Program-made: the position numbers and the translations under genes
Notes under the pieces: generated by a model
The model's database searches: none
Told to the model about the DNA's origin: nothing
Seen by the model: only the letters and a program-made list of their open reading frames with translations
Shown here: positions 17,605 through 26,326 of the stretch, in pieces
Numbering within the stretch: position 1 is the first letter of the stretch
Layout of the letters: each line of letters begins with the position of its first letter
From: Frankia nepalensis
Lineage (GTDB): Bacteria; Actinomycetota; Actinomycetes; Frankiales; Frankiaceae
DNA length: 53,221 nt
NCBI RefSeq assembly: GCF_016786325.1
Contig: NZ_JADWYU010000251.1
Location: 1-53,221, forward strand
Direction of reading: 5' to 3'

Positions 17605-18693
17605 GTGACTGTCAGGTCTCTTCGCCCGCGCCTGGCCGCCCTGGCCGGGGTCGCGGCGCTGTCTCTGGTGACGGTCGCCGCCTGCGGCGACAACTCGACC
17701 ACCAACACCGCCGAGCCCGCCGCCGCCGCCAACACGCCGGCCGCGGCGTCCAGCGAGCCGGACGTGAACGGCGACGGCAAGGTCATCATCGGCATCCTCA
17801 GCCCCGGTGACACCAACGACAACGGCTACTACGAGAGCTTCGTCGCCTCCGCCAAGACCTTCGCCGAGCAGGAGGGCTGGGAGGTCATCACCCAGGACAA
17901 GCTCAACCCGGCCGACGCGGTGACCGCCGCCCGCAACATCTGCCGGCAGAAGGTCGACCTGGTGGCCGTCGGCGCGAGCGAGCTCAAGGACGCCATCCCG
18001 GTCGCCGCCGAGGCGGTCTGCGCGAACACCGCCTGGTACGTCGCCGCCGGCCAGGGCGTCGAGCAGACCCCCTTCATCTCCACCTCGCAGGACGACGCCA
18101 ACGAGAGCCTGCTGGTGTCCGGCTACGCCGCCGGCCTGGTCATGCAGAAGACCGGCGACACGAAGGCCGGCTACGTCACCGGTCCCGAGCTGGACTTCTC
18201 GAAGCTCGCGTACAACGCCTTCAAGGCCGGCATCAAGATGGTCGTCCCGGACGCGGAGGTCGTCGCCACCTACACCGGCGACTTCGACGACTCCGCCAAG
18301 GGCCAGGAGGCCGCGCTCGCCCAGATCAACCAGGGCGTGAAGATCTTCTACCCGTACCTGGGTGGCGCGACCGACGCCGCCGCCAAGATCGCGACCGAGC
18401 ACGGCGTTCCGTCGCTCACCCCTGGCACCGACCGGTGCGGCGACCCGTCCGCGGACTTCGCCATCTCGGTGATCTTCAGCCCGGGTGACTACTTCACCGC
18501 CGCCCTGAAGAACTTCGCCGAGGGCAAGCTGGAGATGGGCGTCACCCGCAAGTGGAAGATGGGCGTCGACGAGGTCCCGACCGTGAAGGTCTGCGACGAC
18601 CCGGAGATCCAGACCAAGGTCGACGAGCTCATCGGCAAGATCGGCTCCGGTGAGATCGTCGCGGCCGACGAGGTCGCGAAGCTCGCCGGCTGA
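17605..18693 (+). CDS. BMP-family ABC transporter substrate-binding lipoprotein
   Basis: A 362-residue lipoprotein. The GTG at 17605 gives a proper signal peptide (RPRLAALAGVAALSLVTVAAC) ending in a lipobox with Cys27. The frame is open 87 codons upstream but without signal-peptide character. The mature part has the BMP/PnrA fold features: IGILSPGDTNDNGYYESF (start of lobe 1), KVDLVAVGASE, and YVTGPELDFSKLAYNAFKAG. Family members bind nucleosides (PnrA/TmpC, BmpA); some bind other N-heterocycles. It heads an operon with the matching ATPase and two permeases. It is anchored outside the membrane and delivers ligand to the permease pair. Confidence 0.93.
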   Translation: MTVRSLRPRLAALAGVAALSLVTVAACGDNSTTNTAEPAAAANTPAAASSEPDVNGDGKVIIGILSPGDTNDNGYYESFVASAKTFAEQEGWEVITQDKLNPADAVTAARNICRQKVDLVAVGASELKDAIPVAAEAVCANTAWYVAAGQGVEQTPFISTSQDDANESLLVSGYAAGLVMQKTGDTKAGYVTGPELDFSKLAYNAFKAGIKMVVPDAEVVATYTGDFDDSAKGQEAALAQINQGVKIFYPYLGGATDAAAKIATEHGVPSLTPGTDRCGDPSADFAISVIFSPGDYFTAALKNFAEGKLEMGVTRKWKMGVDEVPTVKVCDDPEIQTKVDELIGKIGSGEIVAADEVAKLAG

Positions 18694-18712
18694 GCGGGCG
18701 CGGTACCCGGAG

Positions 18713-20413
18713 ATGACCCAGACCCCGCGGCTCACTGATCCGGCGGCCTCCGCCGCGCGTGCCCCGGCCATCGAGCTGCGGGGTATCACCAAGCGGTACG
18801 GCCAGGTCGTCGCCTGCGACGGCGTCGACCTGGCCGTCCGGCGCGGCGAGATCCACGGCCTGCTCGGCGAGAACGGCGCCGGCAAGTCGACCCTCATGAA
18901 GGTGCTGTCCGGGCTGGTCCGCCCGGACGGCGGCCTGATCCTGCGGGACGGCGAGCCGATCGACGTCGCCGACCCGCACGTCGCCGCCCGCATGGGCGTC
19001 GGCATGGTCCACCAGCACTTCAGCCTGATCGGCGCGCTGACCGTCTGGGAGAACGTCATCCTCGGCGACGACTCCCCGGCGGGCCGCCGCCGGGGCGGCC
19101 GGCTGAGCCGTGACGCCGCCTGCGCCGAGGTCGTCCGCGTCGGGGAGCGCTACGGCATCCCCGTCGACCCGCTCGCCACCGTCGACTCGCTGTCCGCCGG
19201 CGAGCGGCAGCGAGTCGAGATCATCAAGTGCCTCCGCAAGGACCCGGACGTGCTCGTCCTCGACGAGCCGACCTCGGTGCTGTCGATGGCCGAGTCCCGG
19301 GAGCTGTTCGCCGTCCTGCGCGGCGCCGTGACCGGCGGTGACGAGGCCAAGGCCGTCGTCCTCATCAGCCACAAGCTGGCGGAGATCCTCGCCGCCACGG
19401 ACCGGGTCACCGTGCTGCGCCGCGGCCGGGTGGTCGCCCGGCTGGACACCCGGGGCACCGACGCCGCGACCCTGGCCCGGGAGATGGTCGGCCGGGAGGT
19501 CTCCCTCGGTGAGGAGGCCGCCGCCCTCGGCCTCACCCCCGTCGCCCCGGCCGCCGACCCGCCCGAGGGCCATCCCGGCGGCGCGCCGGCCGCCGGGGCC
19601 GCCCCCGTGCTGGAGCTCGACGGTGTGACGCTGCGGTCGCCGACCGGGGCGACGCCGCTCGACGGCTTCACGCTGTCGGTCAGGCCCGGCGAGATCGTCG
19701 GCCTGTACGGCGTCGAGGGCAACGGCCAGTCGGCCCTCGGCGACGTCCTCGCCGGCCTCGCCGTCCCCGACGCCGGCGCGGTCAGGGTCGCGGGCCAGGC
19801 CGTCGACCCGCGCCGGCCCGGCGCGCTGCACGCCGCCGGTGTCGGCGTCATCCCCGAGGACCGGCATCGCTCCGGTGTCGTCCTCGACATGAGTGTCGCC
19901 GACAACCTGGTGATGACCGACCTTGGCCCGGTCAGCGGCCGGCTGTTCGTCAACCGGCGCCGCCAACGCGCGCACGCGGCCCAGCTCGCCGAACGGTTCG
20001 CCATCTCCTGCCCGTCGCTGGACGCGCCGCTGCGCACCCTGTCAGGCGGCAACCAGCAGCGGGTCGTGCTCGCCCGCGAGCTGTCCGCGCAGCCGGCGGT
20101 GCTCGTCGCCGCCCAGCCCACCCGGGGCCTGGACGTCGGCGCGATCGAGGGCATGTACGCCGAGCTGCGGGCCGCGGCGGCGGCCGGCGTGGCCGTCCTG
20201 CTCGTCTCGACCGAACTCGAGGAGGTCATGGCGTTGTCCCATCGGATCGCGGTGATCTCGGCCGGCCGGATGGTCGGCGAGCTCGCGCCGACGGAGGCCG
20301 ACGCCGAGCGGCTCGGCCTGCTCGTCGGCGGCGGTGCCGCCGGCCCGCCGGCCCCGTCAGCCCCATCGGCCCCGCCGCCCTCGTCGGCCGCCGCCGCGGG
20401 GAGTGCCCGGTGA
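18713..20413 (+). CDS. BMP-type ABC transporter ATPase (two ABC domains)
   Basis: A 566-residue tandem ATPase. Domain 1: Walker A GENGAGKST (about 52-60), Q-loop HQHF, signature LSAGERQRVEI, Walker B VLVLDEPT, switch His in ISHK. Domain 2 is degenerate in the way usual for this family: GVEGNGQS replaces Walker A and VAAQPTRGLDVG lacks the catalytic glutamate, while LSGGNQQR is intact. The ATG at 18713 is 19 bases after the lipoprotein stop. GGAG abuts the ATG directly, unusually close, so coupled translation or another start is possible. A Pro/Ser/Ala tail ends the protein, and the next gene overlaps by 4 bases. Confidence 0.92.
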   Translation: MTQTPRLTDPAASAARAPAIELRGITKRYGQVVACDGVDLAVRRGEIHGLLGENGAGKSTLMKVLSGLVRPDGGLILRDGEPIDVADPHVAARMGVGMVHQHFSLIGALTVWENVILGDDSPAGRRRGGRLSRDAACAEVVRVGERYGIPVDPLATVDSLSAGERQRVEIIKCLRKDPDVLVLDEPTSVLSMAESRELFAVLRGAVTGGDEAKAVVLISHKLAEILAATDRVTVLRRGRVVARLDTRGTDAATLAREMVGREVSLGEEAAALGLTPVAPAADPPEGHPGGAPAAGAAPVLELDGVTLRSPTGATPLDGFTLSVRPGEIVGLYGVEGNGQSALGDVLAGLAVPDAGAVRVAGQAVDPRRPGALHAAGVGVIPEDRHRSGVVLDMSVADNLVMTDLGPVSGRLFVNRRRQRAHAAQLAERFAISCPSLDAPLRTLSGGNQQRVVLARELSAQPAVLVAAQPTRGLDVGAIEGMYAELRAAAAAGVAVLLVSTELEEVMALSHRIAVISAGRMVGELAPTEADAERLGLLVGGGAAGPPAPSAPSAPPPSSAAAAGSAR

Positions 20414-21642
20414 GCGCCCCCACCCGCCCGGACACCCCCTCCGGCCCCGGCGCCTCCGTCGGCCCCTCGGCCTCCAGCGGCCCCGGCGTCCTCGGCTCCG
20501 CGGACCGGGCCGTCCGGGCGCTGCTCGCCCCCACCAGGAACAGCGGCGGGTCGCCGCTCGCGGTCGCCGCGCTCACCGTGGTCACGGTCGCCGCGGCGCT
20601 CGGCATCACCGCGCTGCTGGTCGCCGCCGTCGGCGGCGCCCCAGGCAAGGTCTTCTCGTCGATGATCGACGGCAGCGTCGGCAGCTCGTCGTCGCTGTCC
20701 CAGACGCTGCTCGAGGCGACCCCGCTGCTGCTCGTCGCCGTCGGCGCCTGCGTCAGCAGCCGCGCCGGCGTGTTCAACATCGGCCAGGAGGGACAGCTGC
20801 TGATCGGCGCCGCGGTCGGCGCCTACGTGGGCCTGCGCACCCAGGGGCCGCCGGCGCTGGTGCTGACGATGACGCTGGTCTGCTCGGCGCTCGGCGGCGC
20901 GCTGTGGGCCGCGATCCCCGCGGTGATGCGCTACCGGCGCGGCGTCGACGTCGTCGTCAGCACCCTGCTCATGATCTTCCTGGCCGAGCAGCTGGTCAGC
21001 TTCGTCGTCAGCCAGCCCGCGCTGCTGCAGGAGACCCGGGTGGCCGGGCAGGTGGTCGCGCCGCAGTCCGACGCGCTCGCGCCGTCGTTCCGGCTGCCGA
21101 TGATCGGCGACTACCCGGGCTTCACCCTCGGCGCCGGCGCCATCATCGCGCTCGCCCTGGCGGTCGTCGTCTCGCTGCTGCTCAGCCGGAGCCGGTGGGG
21201 CTTCAAGGTCCGGATGCTCGGCCACAACCCGCTCGCCGCCCGGCACGCCGGGGTCCGCGAGGCCACCTTCGGCGGCGTGGCGCTGGCCATCTCCGGCGCG
21301 TTCTCCGGCCTCGCCGGCGGCGTCGTGCTCACCGGCGAGGTGTACCGGCTGCAGCCCGGGATGTCGGACAACTACGGCTGGGACGGCCTGCTCGTCGCCC
21401 TCGTCGCCCGCGACAAGCCGATCGCCGCCGTCATCACCGCGCTGCTGTTCGGCGCGCTGCGGTCCGGCGGCGGCGTGCTCGCCTCCACCGGCGTCCCCGC
21501 GTACCTGATCGACATCACCCAGGCGCTGCTGGTCTTCGCCTTCGTGCTGCCGCCGGCGCTGCTCGCCCTGTGGCGGGCCGCGGCGGGCCGCCGTCGCCAG
21601 GCCGCCGTCGCCCGCGCGGCCGTCGCGGGCGCCGCCGCGTGA
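20410..21642 (+). CDS. BMP-type ABC transporter permease 1
   Basis: A 410-residue membrane protein whose GTG start overlaps the ATPase stop (GTGA). After a 45-residue Pro/Ser/Gly-rich cytoplasmic N-terminus there are about eight to ten hydrophobic segments. FNIGQEGQLLIGA (around residue 120-132) is the hallmark of this nucleoside/simple-sugar permease family, followed by RGVDVVVSTLLM and the loop RWGFKVRMLGHNPLAARHAGV. It forms a heterodimer with the product of the gene 49 bp downstream. Confidence 0.92.
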   Translation: MSAPTRPDTPSGPGASVGPSASSGPGVLGSADRAVRALLAPTRNSGGSPLAVAALTVVTVAAALGITALLVAAVGGAPGKVFSSMIDGSVGSSSSLSQTLLEATPLLLVAVGACVSSRAGVFNIGQEGQLLIGAAVGAYVGLRTQGPPALVLTMTLVCSALGGALWAAIPAVMRYRRGVDVVVSTLLMIFLAEQLVSFVVSQPALLQETRVAGQVVAPQSDALAPSFRLPMIGDYPGFTLGAGAIIALALAVVVSLLLSRSRWGFKVRMLGHNPLAARHAGVREATFGGVALAISGAFSGLAGGVVLTGEVYRLQPGMSDNYGWDGLLVALVARDKPIAAVITALLFGALRSGGGVLASTGVPAYLIDITQALLVFAFVLPPALLALWRAAAGRRRQAAVARAAVAGAAA

Positions 21643-21691
21643 GCCGCGCCGCCGCCGGCCTGGCCGGTGATTCCGTGGAAGGAGCGTTCGC

Positions 21692-22603
21692 GTGATCCTG
21701 GACGACGGCTCGACCATCCTGTCCAGCGCGATCCGGCTCGCGGCGCCGCTGGCGTTCGCCGCCTGCGGCGAGTACCTGGCCGAACGGGCCGGCACGATGA
21801 ACATCTCCATCGAGGGGATGATGATCACCGGCGCGTTCACCGCGATCGCGACGTCGTCGGCCACTGGCTCGGCCTCGCTCGGCCTGCTGATCGGCGCGGT
21901 CGCCGGCCTGCTCGTCGGGCTCGTCCACGGCAACGCGTCGCACCGGCTCGCCGTGAACACGTTCGTCGTCGGCCTGACCCTGAACGTGCTCGCCCTCGGC
22001 GCGACGAGCTTCTTCCACGAGAGCTCGGAACTGACCGGCCACCAGGTCACCCAGGTCAGCATCCCGGTGCTGCGGGACATCCCGCTCGTCGGCGAACCGC
22101 TGTTCGTCCAGCGCTGGCCCGTCTACCTGCTGATCGTGTTCATCCCGCTGACCTGGTACCTGGTCGAGCGGACCCGGTGGGGCCTGGAGCTGCGGGCCGT
22201 CGGCGAGAACCCGCAGGGCGCCGACGTCACCGGTATCCGGGTCAACGTGCGCCGGCGCCAGGCGCTGCTGTGGTGCGGGCTGTTCTCCGGGCTCGGCGGC
22301 GCGCACCTGGCCGTCGGCGCGGTCGGCTCCTTCAACGACAACATGACGGCTGGTCGTGGCTACCTCGTCATCGCCGCCGTCATCTTCGGCGCCTGGCGCC
22401 TGCGGGGCACGATGGTCGGCGTCGCGGTGTTCGGCTTCGCCGACGCGCTGCGGCTGGCGCTGCCGGCCGTCGGGCTGCGGCTCAACAGCCAGCTGCTGAT
22501 CGCCGCGCCCTACCTGCTGGCCCTGGCCGCGATGGTCGCCTTCGTCCGCCGCACCCGCCAGCCCGCCGCCCTCGGAAAACCGTTCACCCGCGGCATCGTC
22601 TAG
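21692..22603 (+). CDS. BMP-type ABC transporter permease 2
   Basis: A 303-residue integral membrane protein with GTG start and AAGGAG seven bases upstream. The family's hallmark is GTMNISIEGMMITGAFTA near residue 33. The cytoplasmic loop TRWGLELRAVGENPQGADVTGI couples to the ATPase. It is the last gene of the four-gene importer, and a strong stem-loop follows at 22660. Relatives in Bacillus and Streptococcus import guanosine and other nucleosides. Confidence 0.92.
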   Translation: MILDDGSTILSSAIRLAAPLAFAACGEYLAERAGTMNISIEGMMITGAFTAIATSSATGSASLGLLIGAVAGLLVGLVHGNASHRLAVNTFVVGLTLNVLALGATSFFHESSELTGHQVTQVSIPVLRDIPLVGEPLFVQRWPVYLLIVFIPLTWYLVERTRWGLELRAVGENPQGADVTGIRVNVRRRQALLWCGLFSGLGGAHLAVGAVGSFNDNMTAGRGYLVIAAVIFGAWRLRGTMVGVAVFGFADALRLALPAVGLRLNSQLLIAAPYLLALAAMVAFVRRTRQPAALGKPFTRGIV

Positions 22604-22659
22604 AAGACCCGACCGGCGGAGGCCGACGGCCGGGCATCGCCTCCGGTACCCGCGCGTCA

Positions 22660-22697
22660 GGGCCGATGGTCGACCACACGATGTCGACCATCGGCCC
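22660..22697. terminator. 15-bp perfect stem-loop between convergent genes
   Basis: GGGCCGATGGTCGAC (22660-22674) and its exact reverse complement (22683-22697) enclose an 8-base loop. It lies 57 bases after the permease stop and 54 bases from the stop of the convergent secreted-protein gene, as expected of a bidirectional terminator without a T-tract. Confidence 0.75.
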
Positions 22698-22750
22698 CGA
22701 CTCAGGCGGTGTCACGCATCAGGCATCGGCGAACCGACTGCCTGACGGAG

Positions 22751-23368
22751 TCAGACGCACCTCGCCGACACCCAGGCGGACGTGCCGGAGTTGTTGATCG
22801 CCCTCACCTGGAAGCACTGCTTGACGAACGCGCTGACGGGCTTCGCGAGGAAGCTCGTCTTGTTCGCGCCCACCGTCACCAGCTGGCCGGTGGTGACATT
22901 CTTGATCTGGTAACCGGACTCGTTGGTCGCGTTATCGGCCCACGTCACGCGAATGCTCGTGTTCGTGTCCCTCCTGGCGGTCACATGCGACGGCGCCGCC
23001 GGCTTGCTCGCGTTGGGGTCGATGACCGTGTAGGACGCGGTCAGCCTGGTGCGGTCCGTCAGGTCCGTGAAGATGATCTTATACGTGCCGGGCTTGGGTT
23101 TCGGTTTCAGCGTCACCTTGAGGGCGGCGTTACCGTTCAGCCCGACCAGCACGGGCAGCGACTGCTGGACGATGTCTCCCGATGCCTGGATGAGGTGCAG
23201 GAACTGGCCGTTGGTCACGGTCGCCGTCACGCTTTGCCGCGTGGGGGGCCCTGAGCTCGGATTGAGGAAGACGGCGCTCGCCGGTTTGAAGCCGGCGGTG
23301 ACCGTCACCAGGCCGGCCCCGAGGACGGCGGTGACTACCGACAACGCGATCCTGCGCGCGAGAACCAC
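22751..23368 (-). CDS. Secreted fibronectin type III domain protein
   Basis: A 205-residue secreted protein. I chose the GTG at 23368, with GGGAG seven bases upstream, because it gives a clean signal peptide (RRIALSVVTAVLGAG) with cleavage near ASA-VF around residue 32. The frame continues 47 codons upstream but reads as arginine-rich noise. Residues about 35-125 form an all-beta region of unknown type, and residues about 127-205 are a fibronectin III domain (SIRVTWADNATNESGYQI). Two cysteines near the end (KQCFQV and the final CV) could form a disulfide. The function may be adhesion or surface carbohydrate/protein binding. It has a structured leader. Confidence 0.8.
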   Translation of the reverse strand: MVLARRIALSVVTAVLGAGLVTVTAGFKPASAVFLNPSSGPPTRQSVTATVTNGQFLHLIQASGDIVQQSLPVLVGLNGNAALKVTLKPKPKPGTYKIIFTDLTDRTRLTASYTVIDPNASKPAAPSHVTARRDTNTSIRVTWADNATNESGYQIKNVTTGQLVTVGANKTSFLAKPVSAFVKQCFQVRAINNSGTSAWVSARCV

Positions 23369-23994
23369 GGTGTTCTCCCTTCGGCGGGCGGTGCTGAACC
23401 TTTCCAGCGCGCGCGATCCGGTGGTTCCGGCTCTTCGGCGGCGATGGGAAAGGCTTGGCGCATGGCCGGGCAGCCTCCTTCGTCGGAGGGCTGACACCCG
23501 GCCGGGCATGAAAAGGTTGATCTCGTCGCCCTGGGTGGGGCGAACGAGGACCGGACAGCCGCCCGTCTGGCGGGCAGTCGCCCTATCCGGCGGTCGCTTT
23601 ATCCGGGCGGTCGTTTTCCGGGGGTGGTCGGGGGAGCGGAGCGAATTCGGCCACGGAGCGCCGACAGATTTCTCCTCGCACGGAGGTCACGCTCCTCAAT
23701 GGCTCCAGGCGAGCGGCACGCGGGTCTATTACCCCGTGACTGTGCCCACGCATCGGCCGGGCGCTGAGGAGTCGCCGACGCGGGTCGAACTGCCCGCCCC
23801 CCTGGACCATGGGCCGGTGTCCGGAGGCTTCCAGGTCTGGCCCCTTCGACCAGACTGAGGCGCTCCGACGTCGCCATAGCGCCGATTCACCCCGGCGCCG
23901 GTCGTTTTACAGCCCTACCCGTCTTTGGGCAGGATCGGCCCCGCGCGGACTCGTGGGCGACGACGTCGCGCTGGAGCGGTGCCCGGTGCGGACG
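23369..23994 (-). other. Leader and intergenic region upstream of the Fn3 gene
   Basis: 626 bp between the secreted-protein start and the end of the enoyl-CoA hydratase gene. It contains the nested hairpin at 23464-23503. The rest reads as non-coding on both strands; the frames present are Arg/Pro/Gly-rich. The Fn3 promoter should lie right of 23503. No riboswitch family could be recognised. Confidence 0.5.
23464..23503 (-). promoter_or_regulatory. Nested hairpin in the 5' leader of the Fn3 gene
   Basis: On the transcribed (minus) strand GGCCGGG pairs with CCCGGCC (7 bp). After a 3-base bulge, CAGC/GCTG and CTCC/GGAG continue the helix to a GACGAA loop. It lies about 95-135 bases before the GTG start, so it is part of the mRNA leader if transcription starts further upstream. 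It could be a regulatory RNA, an attenuator or a stability element. Confidence 0.5.
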
Positions 23995-25110
23995 TCAGGC
24001 GCTGGACTCGGAGCCGCGGCGGGCGTCGCGCATGGAGCGGGCGTCGTGGCCGGCGAGCGAGTCCTTGCCCACCTCGGCGTTGTGGGCGTGGGCGAGGTGG
24101 TGCAGGCCGAAGACGGCATCCATCCCGGTCTGCAGGCCCATGAGATCCTCGGCCTGGTTCACCGCCTTCTTGGTGAGCGCCAGTCCCAGGCGAGGCATCG
24201 TCGCGATCCGCTCGGCGATCGAGGTGACCTCCGTCGCCAGCTCGGCACGCGGCACCACTCGGTTGACCATGCCGAGGTCGAGGGCGCGGCGGGCGTCGAC
24301 CCGCTCGCCCAGGAACAGGAACTCCTTGGCCGCCCGCGGCCCCATCACCCACGGATGGGCGAAGTACTCGACGCCCGGGATGCCCATCCGCACCACTGGG
24401 TCGGCGAAGAAGGCGTCGTCGGAGGCCACGATCAGATCGCAGACCCAGGCGAGCATCAGGCCACCGGCGATGCAGGCGCCCTGCACCTGGGCGATCGTCG
24501 GCTTCGGCAGCTCCCGCCACCGCCGGCACATTCCCAGGTAGACCTCCTGCTCCCGGGCGAACCGGCTCTCCGCGCCGAGCTGGCCGACGTGGTCCCACCA
24601 CAGGCCCGCGCGCCGGTCGAAGCTCTGGTCGATGTCCCGTCCGGGGGTGCCGATGTCGTGGCCGGCGCTGAAGTGCTTGCCGGCGCCCGCCAGGATCACC
24701 ACCTTCACGTCGGGGTCGGCCGCCGCTCGGTAGAAGGCATCGTCCAGTGCGTAGGTCATCTTCGAGTTCTGCGCGTTGCGGTACTCCGGCCGGTTCATCG
24801 TGACCCGCGCGACCGACCCGTTGACCTCGTACAGCACGACCGCCGGCTCGGCGACCGTGACGGCGGCGGCCTCCCGGGCCGGACCCGGCGTGTCCGGCAC
24901 GTCCGCCGCGCCCGCCGCGTCCGGCCCGGGAGAAGCAGCGGCGTCCTCGGCAGCGGTCCGCGTGGCCGGGCCGGGCTCCCCCCGCGGGCCTCGGGCGCCG
25001 ATGCTCGCGACCCGGGTGGCATCGGCGGCCTGGGCCAGCGCCGTGGTGTCGGTGACCGTGGCGACGGGCGGAAGGTCGGGCGTCGTCGGCCGGAAGGTCC
25101 GCTCGGTCAT
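23995..25110 (-). CDS. Enoyl-CoA hydratase/isomerase family protein (ECH1)
   Basis: A 371-residue crotonase-fold protein with ATG and AAGGAG seven bases upstream. The first 92 residues are Ala/Pro/Thr-rich, low complexity and not part of the fold. The core starts at VLYEVNGSVARVTMNRPEYRNAQ (about 92). Oxyanion-hole segments are GAGKHFSAGHDIG and VQGACIAGGLML. The glutamate positions of classic hydratases are not clear (VRMGIPGVEYFAHP follows), so it may be a hydratase, isomerase or hydrolase. It is the second gene of an operon behind ACAD1, 91 bp downstream, and shares the operator at 26468. Confidence 0.88.
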   Translation of the reverse strand: MTERTFRPTTPDLPPVATVTDTTALAQAADATRVASIGARGPRGEPGPATRTAAEDAAASPGPDAAGAADVPDTPGPAREAAAVTVAEPAVVLYEVNGSVARVTMNRPEYRNAQNSKMTYALDDAFYRAAADPDVKVVILAGAGKHFSAGHDIGTPGRDIDQSFDRRAGLWWDHVGQLGAESRFAREQEVYLGMCRRWRELPKPTIAQVQGACIAGGLMLAWVCDLIVASDDAFFADPVVRMGIPGVEYFAHPWVMGPRAAKEFLFLGERVDARRALDLGMVNRVVPRAELATEVTSIAERIATMPRLGLALTKKAVNQAEDLMGLQTGMDAVFGLHHLAHAHNAEVGKDSLAGHDARSMRDARRGSESSA

Positions 25111-25201
25111 CGCGCCGCTCCTTCAAGATGCGTGGTCCTGCTCAGATGATCAGTGTCGTGCATGGGGTCGTCGCCGTCCGTGGAATGCCGATGCCCGCCC
25201 G

Positions 25202-26326
25202 TCACGCGTCGACCGGGTCTGGCAGACCGAGCGAGGCGGCGAGGCGGGCGCGGTGCCAGTGTGGGTCGCCGAAGGCGGCGATGAGCGCCCAGGCCGGCTT
25301 CGCGAACAGATGGAGGTCGTACTCGGTGGTGTAGCCGATCGCCCCGTGGCACTGGATCGACGCGCGGGCGGCGAGCCGGGCCGCGTCGCCAGCCAGCACC
25401 TTCGCGACGCTCGCCGCGTCCCGGGCATCCCCCACGGCGGCGTCCCTCGCCGTGTCCGTCGCCGTCGCTGTGCCCGCTTCCGTGGTCGTGCCCGTCTCGG
25501 CGGCCTCGGGGGAGTGGGCCGCCCGCCAGCCGGCGGCGAGCACCGCCGGGCGGGCGAACTCCACGGCGAGGTGCGCGCCGGCGAGCGCGTGCTTGACCGC
25601 CTGGAAACTGCCGACCGGAACGCCGAACTGCGCGCGGTTCCTGGTGTACTCGACCGTCAGCGCCAGCATCCGGGCCGCGAGCCCGACGAGCACCGCTCCC
25701 GTCCCGACCGCCGCCCGCCACCACGCGGCTTCGGTCTCGGCCGGATCCGCCGTCAGCAGGGTGCCCGTGCCCGGGGCCGGCGGAGCCGCGAGCCGGGCGA
25801 GCGCCCGCGCGCCGTCGACCGTCGCGACCGGTTCGAGCGCCAGCTCGCCGGCCCCGAACGCGCGTAGGCCCAGGCCCGGCAGCACCACCAGGTCGGCGTG
25901 CCGCCCGTAAGGGATCAGCGTGTCGCCCCCGGCGGTGACGGTGCCGACGGCGACGAGCGCGCGGCCGGCGAGCACGTCGGGCAGCGCCGGATGGCCCGCG
26001 GCCGCGAGCAGCGGCGCGGCGTGGACGATCGTCTCGACCGCGGGGACCGGCAGGCCGACGTACCCGACCCGCTCCAACAGCGGGACGACCTGGCCGAGGT
26101 CCAGCCCCAGGCCGCCGGCGTCCTCGGCGACCAGCGCCCCCACGGCGCCGAGGTCCGCGAGGGTCGCCCACACCTTGCGCACCTGCTCCAGCCCGGCGGT
26201 GGCCGGCGCGTCCCCGCGGCTCGCGGGCCAGGCGGCGCGGATCAGGGCGGGCGTCGCCTCGGCGTCGAGCATCGCGCCCGCCGCCTCCAGCAGCGCCAGC
26301 GCCTCGGCGTCCAGTTCGAAGTCCAT
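25202..26326 (-). CDS. Acyl-CoA dehydrogenase-like subunit (ACAD1)
   Basis: A 374-residue flavoprotein subunit. I chose the ATG at 26326 because GGGAG is six bases upstream and the protein then starts with the normal N-terminal helix (MDFELDAEALALLEAAG). Motifs: AEDAGGLGLDLGQVVPLLERVG, YTRNRAQFGVPVGSFQAVKHALA, and ASIQCHGAIGYTTEYDLHLFAKPA. A Thr/Ala/Asp-rich insert of about 30 residues (around 270-300) interrupts the C-terminal helical domain. The end lacks the YEGT/IQR segment carrying the catalytic base. It resembles the small, non-catalytic partner in actinobacterial alpha2beta2 dehydrogenases used on CoA esters of steroid fragments. Confidence 0.86.
   Translation of the reverse strand: MDFELDAEALALLEAAGAMLDAEATPALIRAAWPASRGDAPATAGLEQVRKVWATLADLGAVGALVAEDAGGLGLDLGQVVPLLERVGYVGLPVPAVETIVHAAPLLAAAGHPALPDVLAGRALVAVGTVTAGGDTLIPYGRHADLVVLPGLGLRAFGAGELALEPVATVDGARALARLAAPPAPGTGTLLTADPAETEAAWWRAAVGTGAVLVGLAARMLALTVEYTRNRAQFGVPVGSFQAVKHALAGAHLAVEFARPAVLAAGWRAAHSPEAAETGTTTEAGTATATDTARDAAVGDARDAASVAKVLAGDAARLAARASIQCHGAIGYTTEYDLHLFAKPAWALIAAFGDPHWHRARLAASLGLPDPVDA

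Noticed and set aside
19150-22080. 976-codon minus-strand open frame across the importer operon
   Set aside because: Opposite three clear ABC genes; Arg/Pro/Ser-rich noise with no motif.
23380-23520. ydaO (c-di-AMP) riboswitch in the Fn3 leader
   Set aside because: Position and gene type fit, but I could not find the conserved GGGGAA/GGGGTGAATC blocks; kept only as an unidentified leader hairpin.
23049-23858. Plus-strand frame of 269 codons over the Fn3 gene and its leader
   Set aside because: The opposite strand encodes a signal peptide and an Fn3 domain with a proper ribosome binding site; this frame has neither.
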